Assembly (NCBI GenBank): GCA_023078555.1
Contig: CM041200.1
Span: 1,302,001-1,366,000 of the forward strand
Direction of reading: 5' to 3'
Length of the DNA stretch: 64,000 nt
Origin: Ulva prolifera
Lineage: Eukaryota; Chlorophyta; Ulvophyceae; Ulvales; Ulvaceae
Position numbers and translations under genes: made by a program. Below are positions 1 to 13,700 of the stretch, in pieces. The notes beneath the pieces were generated by a model. It did not search any database and was not told the DNA's origin. It saw nothing but the letters and a program-made list of their open reading frames with translations. Numbering within the stretch: position 1 is the first letter of the stretch; each line of letters starts with the position of its first letter.

Positions 1-50
1 CAAGTCTCTGCAAATAGTTGTTCTTCGCTGTCCCGACATTGACGGCTGTA

Positions 51-2519
51 TCACAAGCTGCAGTCCAAGTAGCACCCAGATGCATACTCCTGGGCAGCAG
101 TAGCTGGCTGACTGAAAAGCGCCTGGAATTCAGACTCCAGAGCCGCAAGAGCAGGGAACTGAAGCAGGTTTTCCTGGGCAGTGCTGGGGGGCATCTCCGT
201 TAGCCATGGGTGTCCGCTCTTTGATCTCAGCATCGTTGAGCTTTGTCGGCTGGCTGGGGCAGTCCGTGGCGGGGTGCGGAAGGTCCCTTCAGCTGACACC
301 TCAGCCAACACTGGAGTGGACTGACAGGTTTGCGGCCTTGCAGATGCAGGTGTGTAGGGCCGTGTTGGTAGACCAGAAAATCTGTCAGGCGAGGAGGAAG
401 GTGGCCGGGCTACGGATAGGCAGGAGTGTGAAGGTGCGGGGGTCAGTAGGGGGGGACCACTTACAGGTAGCTGCTGGCTGACATGCTGTGGGAGCTGCTG
501 GATGAGAGTATCCCAGTCTGCTGTGCCGGAGCACAGCCATATAAAAGCTTTTGTCAGTGATTGATTCTCTTTGCGGAGTGAGCTAATTTTCTGCTTGAGA
601 TCCATGACAATCTGCGCCACAGCCAGCTATGATACATGAACCTGAGTTGTCCTGACATTGTGATGTGAAGGAGAGGACATGTTTCGTTAGATGAGCAGAA
701 TGGGCAACACAGTACTTCAACAATGCGTGCTGCTACAGTGTGACAGCATTCTCACAGAGCCTCTATGCTTGGGAAGTGCACGACATGGCATACACATACA
801 TATGTGTTTGCCCAGGCAGGGGTCGCTGACGTGCACTCTCTCGTAGACACCGGACAGAAGTCAACCCGGGATGGGTGAAAGTCACACCTTGTCTCGGGGG
901 TCCAGCCTTGCCACAGGACTCGTCTTGATTGACAGCGCCAGCCTTGCAAAGTGGAGTGTTGACGTGGACTGGCCGAGCTGAGACGCCATAGGGTTCAAAC
1001 ATGCAATCATCGTTGTGTGCGCGGCACTCTCGAGTCCATGCGCAAGGATCTTGGTCAATGCTGAGTCCCGAACTGGCACTGGTTGATGTCTACCTTTGGA
1101 CTTCTCACTTAGAGCATGGAGGACTCGGCCTAAAGCAAACAAGCTACGATTGATGCCGCAAGACTCTTGCATGCCATCCCCCTGATGGCTGCCAGTTGCC
1201 TTCAGGCGTTCACTTCCAGCGAGGTCTACAAACACAAGCTGGCCATACTTGCGCATCCGACGCTTGATGCGCAGTTGACCAGCTGACGGCACAACCACGG
1301 GTGCAGGCTCAGAATCAGGGCCATTACACGAGCTTAGCTTGCTGGCATCAACGGCTGCATGAGCATGAGCCCTCCTTGCTCGTTTCAACAGACTGAACAG
1401 CTCCTCTGCCTTCGCAGCTTCCCCAGCTTCGGCCGAACCTTGTGCTGCCCACGAATCAAAGTGAAATGTTATGATGGCGTGGCTACGAGAGGACGACTCA
1501 TTCATCTGATGAGCCCTTGACCGCCTGCACATACTCTACTGTTCTTCTGCGTGGATGTCTCATTGGAGAGCGAGCATTGTAGCGCAGGTCTGAACTATAA
1601 TTTTCATCAATCTGGGGCGATTGCAAACCTATACGCTAGGGCCTGCTTCAGAACCTCAGTCGCTGCAGCCACATCAGTGCACACGATCCGTTTCACGCCT
1701 TGCAGATAGAAGCCACGACAGCGGCGATGCCGAATCGGTAGCTCTTCACGATTCTGCAAGAGATCCACAACCCTTTCGTTGTAGATCTCTACCACGCTGG
1801 TTGACATCTGAAACTCACGCTGTGTGTGCTCCTGCGCCCTAATGAAGCCTTTGCGTAATGCAGTAAACATCACACCCTCGCCATCTCCGGCGGGACTTTC
1901 AGGCTCTTGACGGCATGTGCTAGGCACTGAATTACCTTCTTCCAAGTGGTTGACTTCATTCTTGTCCTACACAAGTGAGAGCAGCATTGGCTCCCCAGCC
2001 ACAAGCATGCTGGAATTTACGTATTTTTCGACAATCGACTCTACAGGGTCCTCAGAATTCTTGCTGGTCGTTGCGCTGAGACACACCGCTAAGCTACCAA
2101 CCACAGTGTGTGTCTTTCCAGCAGATGTTTGCCCAAACGCAAACAGCAGGACCGGAAATCCATCCAAAGCTGCACTGACTTTGGAGTCAATGTTAAGCGC
2201 TTGGCATACGTCAGCCTGAGTCGCATCCCCGCCCAGGACGCTGTTGAACTCGTAACTGTGCGTGTCCTGCAATCCCTGATTTCGGCTTCCCTGCTTCGGG
2301 ACCAGCGCTTTGCGATTTCTTGGAATGACAGCAACCTACACGTTCATGAACAGCTGCTCCAGCTGCTTGCTCGGTTGTGCCGAAGCACCAGGTGGGGCAA
2401 TCATATCTACACGGGGCTGTGCGTACTGAGACATGGTGCTCGTCAACTGCGGAGACAGCGGTATCGTGCCCCTTCGCAACCGGTCGGACCCTGGCCACGA
2501 CCTCAAAATTTCTCGACAT
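51..2519 (-). CDS. Kinesin-like motor protein, N-terminal motor domain
   Basis: Microtubule motor ATPase. The ATG at 2519 opens a motor-domain start (FEVVARVRPV). Further exons carry the P-loop GQTSAGKTHT (about 2130-2110), VVEIYNERVVDLL (about 1790-1750), switch I NESSSRSH (about 1500) and switch II DLAGSER (about 1230). The clearest junctions are exon 1524-888 (joined in phase to the exon ending at 1629, donor GTTTGC) and exon 611-51. The motor end LDPRDK joins in phase to IVMDLKQKISSLRKEN, a neck and coiled-coil start. A proline/serine-rich tail then runs to the stop at 51. Exon borders between 2110 and 1880 are uncertain. The P-loop reads TSAGKT where most kinesins have TGSGKT; GKT is kept. 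The subfamily is not determined. A flagellar or mitotic role is possible, and the nearby dynein gene only hints at the former. Confidence 0.88.
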
Positions 2520-4144
2520 CGTTTACTGTTTCATGTGGGCTAGAGTTGACATTGACTGGAGCTCAGAACACCGCTGAGAAACGGGTGGGCAAGCCCAGTC
2601 GACTATTCATTCAGACCGCCAGCTTTCATAGAAGCAATACCGGTTCATAAAGAAGCTAACTTGACGCCAAAGGGATTACGTTGCTGTGGCAGCATAGAGC
2701 CACTCGTGAATTTGAGACTTGCAACATTGTACATTTACCCGTCGAAAGAGATCTGCGCACGAGCTCGCGCCCAGAAAGCATGGCTTGAAGGGACATTTTC
2801 AGCTTTCAGCTAGAGTTGAATCCACTTCGGGCTGCTGTCTACGCCTCGGTTCAGGGTACGGCTTGCAAGCATTCGCGCACTACCGTTCAGACGGGCCTTC
2901 GTACACGGCAATGACTACAGGTGATTCACATTTGTCACGTTGCTTGTGTCACCAGCTTTACCTCGGATTACCTCAAATACTACACTGGTCCCCTTCGCTG
3001 CAATATTGAATGTGTAATTCACCAGATCTCCGACTGGCACACTATGTATTGTCCAGAGGTTCAATGCATATCTCGAGATACTGCATCAAGAAGCGTCTCC
3101 GCCCATGTACTGAGGCATGATCAACATTGTCTTTTCTTGCAACTGCCATGCGTTCCTTTGCAATTCCACTCTTAAATCTGGAACTGGCCAAGTTTCGTGC
3201 ACTGACAGTGCATGTCTGCATGGCTTGTCTTCACAGATACAGCACCAATAGCTAGAGCAGATACAGTCCTATGCGCATGCTCCGGAACACAGAGAACACT
3301 TGACACATTCGCCAAATGCTGATGGTAAGGAAAACTGCCAACCAATGGGGCATCACACCGTAAAGCACAAGGGAGTTGGCTGACATATGCTGAGGCGCTG
3401 ACAGTCCACTGACACACTGACAATGATGATTTGTTCCCAGGGCGCCTATTTGCGGGCATGATTTGTGGTAGCACTGCTGACTGTGCAGGCTTTCTCCATG
3501 CAAAACAATCGATAGCGCACATCTGTCCACCACGACATCCTCTGCATAACTATGCACTTTCCAAGGCTACCCCAAAGGTGATTGTCGCGCACTCACAACC
3601 CACGGCAACTTGCAATACATTCACTACAGTGCAGGCAGCATCTGGAGCTACAGATACGGGAACACCAGCATGCATCATCTCCCAGCTTCTGCAGGGAGTA
3701 AATCATGTTGCGTGTGTACACGTGTTCCAAGGACACAGTCGGCGCATGGGTGGCTGTTACAAGGTGAAACTCATAAACTCAGGTAGCACCACAGGAACCA
3801 CACACACAGCAAAAAGTAGAACACCGCATAACCACGCCTCTGCCATCACTCCAGGCCTAATCGCACCCAGACACTGCAGCCTGGCAACACCAACCGAGGA
3901 CATAAACATCCCCACACGCCCACTCCCCCGCACACCTATACAGTGTAGGGGTGTGTGGGTGCGTGTTCAGTGGGTTCCTGTTGGGCTGAGGCGGGGTGCT
4001 GTGTGCGGGTGCTAGCTGTGACTTGGCCCCGAGAGCGGCGGATTCGAGGTGGCTGCCCATCTCCTGACACGCGTGCTTTGGGTTGTTCGTGTGCTTCCTC
4101 AATATCCTGGCGGTGCTACCGGCCCCTCCGGCTTTGCCCCAGTA

Positions 4145-4330
<186 letters not shown>

Positions 4331-5274
4331 ATGCACAAACTCCACGCAGCTGCACATTCTTGGCTATCCGCACCGCAGTCGCGGTCAGGGCGGATAAAGA
4401 TGATCGAATCTGGACACCTGCCAGACACAATCAGTGCAGGGGGGCCCCACACCCAAAAGCCCGGGCACCCACCACGAGGTAGTCGCCCTGCGCAGCACGC
4501 CTACACAGCAACGCCACCACCGCACAGCACGCCCAGGACATTGCCAACACCGCACATCAGGACGTCCCGGCCACAGGTAAAGACACTGGCCACCCCCCGC
4601 TGGACAGAGCTGCAGAGGCAGGCAGAGACCGTCGGGAGGCAGCGAAGTGCATATGCAGACGGGCTACCCGCCGGTCAGGCCAGGTGTACAGCGAGCGGCG
4701 AGAGATTGTCGGACAGGACCATGAATCCGATACAATTTGCCTTGCCCGCGTGGCGCCGTCAGCGGGGCACCAGCGAGAACCTTGCGACCCATCGCGCGGC
4801 ACAGCGTTGAGGAAACAACTACCTTGCCCACGTATACGTGTATGTGTCCGCATAGACTTGCATATGGATGGGCCGCGCACATGTATACATGCATGATCTT
4901 GTATTCATATCTATGAAGACTTGAGTACTTGCAGCAACCAGAACTGACGTCCATGCCACCCTGACCGCATATGCAGCTGTGCTGTCCGCTTGGTGCCAAT
5001 ATTGCACCACGTCCGTTACTTTGGCGCACTTCTACTTTGTCGAGATGTTGTGACTGGACACAAAGACTGCAGAATATTGGCATTTTTGCGTTGGCGGGTT
5101 CAAGACCTTGAGAAAATAAGATAAAGAAGCTTCAATAAGCTTTGAGAGACCATGGAACGTACACAGACTTCCCTGAAAGCAATGTATAGCATGTATGTAT
5201 ATTTAGGGTGTTTGCGTGCAGCTAGGCCGGGCATTGTGGATGTAATCAGGTCACAGAGTCCTTGCATGGTCATG

Positions 5275-5779
5275 CTATTTTGAAACATCTGTGCGGCGGG
5301 GGAGGTCTATAGGTGAGACTTCGAGACGGTGGGAGGAGCTTGCGGAGATCCACGGATTTGCATGAGGAGTTGTAGACGTGCGGAAGCAGACATGTACGAC
5401 TTGCCTGTTGTGCTGGGTGGGGTGTTTATCATTCTCGGACAGCCTGGACCAACTTTGGGACACACGTCTCTCGTATGCATGGAATACTGTGGGCATGATA
5501 GGGATGTAAGAGTTCAAGGCTGCGGCCTTGACTAGGGAGCTGTAGAAGCCTTCATGCTCAGATGACATGTTGGACTTCCAGGCACGCTTCACCAGGAGGC
5601 ATTTCATCGGCATCGCGCAGCTGAGGTCTCACAAGCGTGGTGCAGACGGATGCAGGATGTCTCCTTCTCCACGACCGCGTACTACACGTGTTTTGTGAGT
5701 GATCTGAAATCCACTGCTCCACGGTGTCCACCAGTGCCTGCTTCTTACTCAGTGTCGCATGTACCTGATTCGCGCTCAA
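5275..5779 (-). CDS. Possible small unrecognised gene, divergent from syntaxin-5
   Basis: Two minus-strand open stretches sit just upstream of the syntaxin gene. One covers about 5770-5690 and contains LSKKQALVDTVEQWISDHSQ, preceded by an AG and followed by GT (NACGTGTAG context). The other covers about 5613-5275 and ends in a TAG. The residue mix is plausible for a helical protein, but no domain is recognised and the junctions were not fully resolved. It could equally be chance open frames. No function is proposed. Confidence 0.25.
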
Positions 5780-6026
5780 CAGCAGGTGATTGCGATTTCA
5801 AATAAAACACAAACCAGCTGATGCAGTCTGTGAATCTGTGGGCCGTCTGCTGTTGACAAGGCTGGATTGTTGCTATATTGAATACCTGCAGGCAGGTTGA
5901 ATGCGGAGTACGTGGTCATAGATGCCGCACAATGGCAGAGCAAAGTATACCTGTTGCTACTGCGGCGAGCTTGCAATAGATACGTGATACACTGTCCGTG
6001 GTCCTTACTGTCACGTAGAGTCAAGC

Positions 6027-7621
6027 ATGCCACTCCTTACTGTTGGACAGTCTTCCAAAGACCGCACGTCTGAGTTTCTTGACATTGTGCAAAGGCTGAA
6101 GCAATCACAGGTATGATCACGCTTTCAAAATTGTTTCGCAGGGTCAGCAATCACGCTTGTGCGTCAGGCGATCAGTGAGAATCAAGCGACGCAGCGTTGC
6201 AGGGCACGAAGACAGCACTGGACACAAGCTCTAAAGCAGGCGCGTGCTTCCAGACGGATTGTTCAGCTTTACGTCTGTATGTATCGCATGATCGCAAATT
6301 TAACGCGACTGTTCCACTATAACAAAAAACGACCGCGTTCTTTCAGGCGCATTGCAAGGCTCACAAAATGCGCAGTTCACAGCGAAAGCGCAGGGTATGA
6401 GCATGCGCATTTCGCAGCTGGCTGGGCGCATACAGCATCTAACAAGGCTTGCGAAGCAAACTACGATGTACAATGACAACACACAGCAAGTAAATAACCT
6501 GACCGCAGAAGTCAAGAATAACCTCCAGGGCCTGGTATGAATTTGAAGACGATCTGTAACATTGAGTGGCTCTGCGTTTGCTCTGCGTTTCATCACTTCA
6601 GCAGTCGCATCAAGTGCAGAATGAAGAGCTGCAAGAATTGCAAGCCATGTCACAACAGACTAAGGCATCTGGGCAAGGCAGTAGTCACTCATCTAGGGTC
6701 GTGGACAATCTCCGTGTGCAATTGAAAGGAACCACTAGCAACTTCAAGTCTGTCTTGGAAGTTAGAAGGGAGACATTGAAGACCTCGCAAGACCGTAGAA
6801 GCAGATTCACAAGTTCTGGTCAACCGGCAGGCATGCAGTCGCTCATGAGCTTACTTTACACTGTATCGTTGGTGGTTACATGCCGGAGTAAGAAGGCGCT
6901 CTCGCAATGCAGATCATTACCAGACGTCCTTCTTTGATGATGGTCCGACGAGCGATGCGTGCGACCCCTCTTGCCCGCTTCGGCGTGCTTTGGGCAGCGC
7001 TGTCGTGCAGTCCCCTCACAAGATGAGACGTCATATCACATACATATCCTGTTTAGCTTGGTAGCAGCTGGAGTCCGGCTTGTTGTTCATGTGGCGAGTT
7101 AACACACATCACCATCGCATCTGCCACGTATGGTGATGCATGTCTGTGTTGACGTGTAGGGTAGATGGAACTGTAGGGCCGAGGCGGCGTCTTCATGTGC
7201 ATGCGAGGTGCAATTCATTTCTATGACGTTTTGTAGATTAAAGCCTGCGAGAGAGCTGCCATCAAGTGGCTACCTGATTGATCAACTGTGTTGCAGGAAC
7301 AACGAGAATCAGGCCCTACTGCAAGCACAGGCGCCTCAAGCAGACTCATACTTGCAGAGTCGAGACGTTGCTCTCAGACAAATCAATTCAACTATACAGG
7401 AGCTAGGAGGTATTTTCACACAGATGGCAGAGATGGTACAGCAGCAGGGAGAAATGGCTGTTCGCATTGATGAGAATGTCGACAATGTTGTCAGCAACGT
7501 GGATGCAGCCCAAGCCCAACTGCTGAAATACCTCCAAACAATTAGTTCCAACAGGTGGTTGGTCTTGAAGGTTTTTGGGATCCTCCTCGCGTTCATTATG
7601 CTATTCATCATTGTGTCATAG
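6027..7621 (+). CDS. Qa-SNARE syntaxin-5 / SYP3 (Sed5) family
   Basis: Golgi/ER-Golgi t-SNARE that drives fusion of transport vesicles. Five exons (6027-6110, 6376-6534, 6602-6818, 6913-6958, 7297-7621) give an in-frame protein of 276 residues. The start holds the family signature DRTSEFLDIVQRLK, as in plant SYP31/32. Exon 2 carries the Habc helix with LTRLAKQTTMYND. Exon 3 carries FKSVLEVRRETLK. The last exon holds the SNARE helix (QINSTIQELGGIFTQMAEMV, central Q present) and a C-terminal membrane anchor (LKVFGILLAFIMLFIIVS) ending the protein. All junctions are GT-AG. The small fourth exon (46 bases) is the least certain. The length is slightly under animal syntaxin-5. Confidence 0.92.
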
Positions 7622-7738
7622 GCTTATAGTGATGCTACACCTGATGTTGATGCATCGTGAGCACCTGGGCATTTCCACTGCAGCATATACAGCTTACAAT
7701 TTATAAATGTAGACTGACTCAAACATTTGCTCCTCTTC

Positions 7739-10166
7739 TTATGTGGCTGCACCAGCGTACTCCCCTTGTCGGCTCTTCAATGCCACTTCAATGTATGCAT
7801 TTAATTTTTGTTTCTCTTGTTCCAAGAAATTATCTCTTCCTACTGCTCCGCAGCTTTTGCGCAAGTTTGGTGACAATTTCAATGTGGTCACGCAGCCACG
7901 GTCGTCTCCGACGAGTAAAATCGGATGCTTTGGATTGAAGACGATCTTGGTGAGCCTGGCGTTCTTAACGACCTTCTGCCGGCACAGGGGCTCATGCTTG
8001 TGTTGGGCAAGGTCATACACCGACACCTTGCCGTCTGCCATGCAAACGGCAAACACTGTACTTGAATACGGAGCCCATGCAATGTCCCCCACGCTGGTGC
8101 TCATGTCAAAAGCTTTGATTGCTGTGCCATCCTTGGTCGAGTCCCAAAGTTTTACCGTCCAGTCTGCAGATGCTGACAAGAAAACATCAGGGTGTAGGAG
8201 ATTCCACCGAGCACTGTAAACAGCCATGTTGTGGCCTGCATATGATGCTAAGTACTCGCTAGAGTACATTTTGCTGCACTTGTGAACCACGCCTTGCTCT
8301 GTCCCAACAATGTACACATCGTGTTTGTTCTGCAGAGCACAGACATTTGTTTCACGTTTTTTAAGTGGCTCCCTGAACAATTAGGCTTCCCGAATGCCAC
8401 ATGGAATGGGAGTCTTGCAACGTGCCTTGTTGAAGTCAAAGCAGCAGCCACCTGCAAGTGACAGGCCATCGTCATCTTCGGAATTTTGCATTCTCAATTG
8501 CATCGCTATTTCTGGCTTCAGATCCTTCTTGCTGAGCTCCCACAACAAAACTTTCCCATCTGAGCTGGTGCTGTAAAACTGAAGTGCCTTCTGCACATCT
8601 GTGTTTTCCCATGCCACCTGCCAGACTGGCTCAGTATGTGTTCCAGATTCCACAGAAGATTTATAAATTAGGGGTTCAGCCTTCCTGGCAATATCGAAGA
8701 CCAACACTGTTCCATCATAACAGCCCACCGCCAAGAGGTTTGTGAAGCTTGGATGGAAATCAATGGAAAGAACTCCTGATTCGGTCGCAAAGGAGTATTC
8801 TGGATATGTTGGGTTGGCCAGAGAAAAGATGCAAATGAGCCCAGAGGTAGGCTTCAAGAAGTCATACGATCCATAGCCAATGCCGAACATGTCTTCGTAC
8901 TACACGAATCATGCCAATCAAGTCAGATTCAAATTTGACAGGATGTCCAGCCGAATAGTGCTGGCCAGCATACCTTAGGATTCCATGCAATTGCAGTGAC
9001 AGCTTTTCTTCGAGCACGCTCATTGGAGAACTTCCATAGTGGGAGGAGTGTGCCCTCATGTGATTTGAATTGATCGCTGGCATCATCCCAGTACTTGAAG
9101 TCCATGGCAATGTCATCATATGTGTTCTGGTTGACCATGCGCTCCAAAACCTTCGCTGCCAACGCCAGTTCGGCAGATTCCAAGACAATGGCATCACTAT
9201 GAACAACCTCTTTCATGAACCCAGGTTCCTCCTTCTGTACACCCCCCTACACGTGGCCATGTTTTGAAAGCCTGAAAGCGTTCACCAAGGTGCACCCGGA
9301 TTATGAGACCAAATTACACCTTCTTTGCTGCAGCCTTCATCTTCGCCATCCGCTCATGACACTCCATGCGTTCCTGATCTTCCACATATGCATCATATAT
9401 GACTGATTGGCAACATGTTCCAGTGACTGATAGTGTTGGAGGTGGCTCTGTTATCGTGGCTTTGTCCTTGGGCTGCAATGAGGAAGTCTGGGCAGCACGC
9501 TCCGAGAAGTTGAATTGATTACGCAGTTCCTTGGAGTCGTCGTATGCATTGTCTGCAAAGATGATCCGCATACTGAAATGTCATCGATCAACAGCCACAA
9601 TACATAAACATGATATAGCGAGCGTTGGATTGTCACTACCTGCAGATGGGTCTGCAGTTGCCTTGTCAACCTCAGCAAGGAACTTCTTTTGGAGTTCCTC
9701 CTCTTGTTTGTGCATGTCTTGCTGCTTCGTGGCATCTTCGCTTTCATGATGCAACAGCCAGCCATGTGTTGCGTAATGCGTCATAGTTTGAACGATCATC
9801 GCCTCTGGCTTATATGCGCGCTCTCTCTGAATGAAGCGCACCAATGCCTTCGGAGCCTCTGGATTGTTGGCCGTAAGCATTTTGGCAATCTCCTCGTCTA
9901 AGTCCACATCTTTGAGTTGATTGTCTGGGACGCGGACTTCCACTGCAGGCTGCATTGACATGCCTGCCTCCAGTTAAAATTGCATCCACTCACAGGGAGC
10001 GTCTGCACTTGATCAGATGATGGAGTTCAAACCATCCTCAAACAAACAAGCTCATACTGACCTCTGCTGATGGCTCAGCACGTACCATTGCAAAATCGTC
10101 ACCGATAGGTGGAGGTGGAGACGGTAAAGCGTCTGCACTGGCATCTTGTGCCTTCTGTGTTCTGTC
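7739..10166 (-). CDS. DNAI1: Outer dynein arm intermediate chain 1 (IC78/DNAI1)
   Basis: WD-repeat intermediate chain of the flagellar outer dynein arm; it binds heavy chains at the arm base and the doublet microtubule. Exons are 9949-9640, 9552-9320, 9234-8974, 8899-8426 and 8329-7739. A 5' exon (about 10166-10062) has a proline run and GDDFAM, as in algal IC78. Diagnostic stretches are MLTANNPEAP, THYATHGWLLH, LRNQFNFSERAAQT, MVNQNTYDDIAMDFKYWDDA, GIGYGSYDF and, near the end, VGDDRGCVTTLKLSPNLRK. These follow the green-algal protein closely, including the HYAT-GWLLH segment. The junction at 8426/8329 appears to be a GC-AG intron. The true ATG lies upstream of 10166 and was not found. The 5' end faces the coiled-coil gene at 10786. 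Confidence 0.93.
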
Positions 10167-10785
10167 CTGGACGTGGCAAGCGTGTGATATACATAGCTGC
10201 CCCACTTGCTCCACTTTCGCAATGTAGCTTCACGACTCTAGTCGCAAGGGTAGCTTGCATCATATTCTGCGAAAAGACTCGGGTACATACCGTTCTTGCC
10301 ATGCTGCCGCGTGAGGCGCAGTAAACACAGGCGGAACTTATACGGCTGCAGGCCACAGAAGTTCACGTGGCTTGTGACTACTGTGCCCGAATCTATGTGT
10401 GATAATTCGCTCAAGGGGAAGTCCCTGACGCGAGTGTCTGTATGCGAATGGCGCGGTGTGAGCGCAACTCGTGATCTGCAAAAAAATTATACGCCATGGA
10501 CTCACTGTGTGACGGGCAGGCTTCACCATACGCGTATGTGCGCTACAAACTGCTACGCGCCGTGGTGCTCCTGTTCCGTGTTCCAGTGACACTCCCGATT
10601 GATCGCTGTCACGCTGTCGTCGTGGCTTGCCCAGCAACACTTCGATCACGACGTACAGCACGTACATTGCAGATGCACAAATATGCAACGTACTGTCAAT
10701 GATGTCTGCGAACGTGGACTTTGGATCCGCTTGAGGTCCATCGTGCAAGTCCTTATTCCTGCGCCTCGATAACTTGAAGCACAAA
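10167..10785. promoter_or_regulatory. Shared divergent upstream region of DNAI1 and coiled-coil gene
   Basis: About 0.6 kb lies between the known 5' exons of DNAI1 (leftward) and the ATG of the coiled-coil gene (rightward). At least one undiscovered DNAI1 5' exon should also lie here. It is the only candidate for a bidirectional promoter in the window. No TATA box or named factor site was recognised. Confidence 0.4.
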
Positions 10786-13700
10786 ATGCCCACACGGGGT
10801 GAGCTGATTTCGGCTGGATTCGCTGGACTGGCAGGGATTCTGGATAGTTCGTCCGAGGAGGAGGACGACGGGGCCAGCTCCCGTCCCCCACCATCCAAGC
10901 CCTTGCCCACTCATTCAGGCACAGAAGCAGCCAGGGGAGACTCCAACACACCACCTAAACCTGGTGAGCTTCTGTGATTAGCCTCGTGGTAACATGGGAG
11001 ACACGCGAGTCGGCAAAGGACAGGCAGCTAGTTCACGTTCTGGAGGACCAAGGCAGACATCCACGTGGTGCAGATGTCAAACAAGCGCCGATTGAAGGTC
11101 ATATGGAAGGTTCCGGAAGGACCGATGACATCTTGCCAGTCTTCAGTACTACGGCGGCTCCGATACGGAACACCGGCTTGAGATCTCGAGCACCTGCCGG
11201 CGACAGGTCCATGACGGTGTCCAGGAAGCCAGACAGCGAGGAGGGCGTTTTGCAAAGTGGCCCGATGCATAGCAGTGGGACTGCTAGTCTGCGTGAAAGA
11301 TTGCATGATGAACTTGATGATCACCTCAACCATTCCAGGTTGCCTCGGCCTATGGTATCAACTGGTGCGCCGGCAGACGGTCCAAATTCTGCACCAAATC
11401 AGCGGTTGGAAGATATCCCTGCTCCACAAGCTCGATTAGCTGACCAAGTTACTCGTGGTGAGCAAGTGTCTCCGCCCACGGCAAAGCCATATGCTGCATC
11501 ACCCGTGCCACCTGATAGACGGGGAAATGGCACCCCGTCCTCTGCTCGCCTTCCAATCTTTGACTCAGACTCCGAAGAGGACATCCCGGCGCCCCAGAGT
11601 GTCAAAGCATCAGATGTTGTGGTGGACCCCAATGGTCACAGTGACAGTGTCACTGAGCAGCGATGCCCTGGACAAGGACGGCCGAGAGCTCAGGCAACTG
11701 ACAAGCAAGGTCCAAATCGTGCTGAATCCATCAACAGCGGCCTCGCTACAGCACGCCTTGTCACGTCTGCTCAAGAAAGCTCTGGAGCAACATATCCGAC
11801 ACCAGTGCACAGCAGGCGAGATCATGCAGAGGATTCTGTGTATGGCCATGTACGTCCCCGCCGATAAGTGCCTGCAGCGTTTCAGTGGCATCATGGATTT
11901 GCCACCATGGTCTGCTGGTCTGAGGTCGGTACACCTTCGCACCTTGCCCTGACTGGCACCACAATTGCAGGGGCCGGGCGGACAGTCTCATGACGCAGGT
12001 GTCGGCTTTGGGTTGACAGATGAGATGCTGTTGCCGCCACCTGATGATCACGATGGTGCTGATGTGCCTGAATCGTCAGTCAGATTGGAGCGCTCTGGTG
12101 TGACCGCAGAGAAACGCTACATGCCACCTGCCACACCACCAAATCCTACGATTGGCGCTGGGCATGATGTTCTAGCAGGCAAAACAGTGGACCAATCTCC
12201 CCATGCAAGGCTCAGTGCAGCATCATCTGAAGTCAGAGGTCCAATGCGTGCTCAAACTGTCACAGCAGTAGGGAACGTGCAGGGCCACATCTCAGCTGTG
12301 CGACATCACAAGCCTGCTACCACGAGTACCTTGCGCTCAATTACGACACCTGCAGAACAGTTACGCCTGAAAGATGAACAAATCACGATGCTGACTGCAC
12401 AAGTGCATGCGCTGGAGAAGCAGGTTCATGAGCATCAAGCAGAGATCGCAGCTCAGGTTACAGCAGCAGCAGAAGCCGAGCGATCAGCCACCTTCACGGA
12501 GCTTGAACACCTGAAGGTTGCTGTAGCACAAGCCAAACAGGATCTACAGTTAGCGAAGGATACCACTGCTCGGCGTGAGGCAGCACTGCAGGTCTGTACA
12601 GCCTCGCATCCGCATGCACAAGCTGGGGAGTTCATGTTGAGTTTGTCCTTGCCTGACAGGCGAGCATGTCTGTGATGCTAATTTCGATGTGCACAGAGGC
12701 AGCTAAGGGAGCTTCAGCTGGCAGCCAGCTCCGCTGCTGATGATGCTGCGGCCGAGGTAGCGCGAGCACGAGATCAGGCTGCAAGAGATGTACGTGATGC
12801 AGACTCCAGAGCACGCTTGCGGATAGATGCAGAACTTGCTGAACAAAAAGTGCAGCTGGAGGCTGAGGCAGCAGCTTTGAAGGAAGAGCGTGCCTTACTG
12901 GAGCGGAATCGGCAATCCGCAGAGATGCTATCATCATTAAGTGCGCGTGTAGAGGTAGCCTCAAATGCTGCTATACAGCGGGAGGAGCGGTTGGCAAACC
13001 GCTTGGACGCGGACCTGCATGAGAGAGAGAGAAGGTGTGAATGCACCACTCAAGGTACCTTACGGCTTCCACGTGCCTTCTGCCGTGCACCCTGCTTATA
13101 CAACTATCCGGTCAGACCAAACACGGCGCTCGTAGATCCGTCCGGCAAGTGGTGAGGTTGCTTGATCAGACCTGGGCCTTCGATCAAGGACCGACATTGT
13201 AGCTCCGCAAAAAGCTGAAATATGCATGGCGACACATCCCGCTTGGCCACATTGATTCGCATATATCGTTTGGATGAGTCTTCAATCACACACCTCGTGG
13301 ACTCAAATGTTTGTTATGCTAGTAAGAGAACTTCGGCGATCTCGTGGTTGCATGTCGCTGCAGTAAAGGATGTCAGATTGCAACAGAGTACACGCCTACT
13401 ATAGGTGTCAACAGCGTGAGGTGGCCGTCAGTCAGCGAGAAGCGGCAGTTGCGTCTGTCGAACAGGATGGAGATGTCCTGAGAAAGCAGCTGCTTGAGCT
13501 ATCAGCAAAGGCTCAGGCCGCGGCAACCCAGGATGCTGTGGCGGCGGCTGAAGACAGGAGGCGCCTGCAACACGAAGCTGCAAGGCTTGATGCAGCTGTA
13601 AATGCGCTGGAACAACAGCGCCAAGAGATAGCAGCTGGGATTGACATGGAGCGCTCGACTTTGCAAGCAACCCGCACTGCACGGGATGAAGAGCGAAAGA

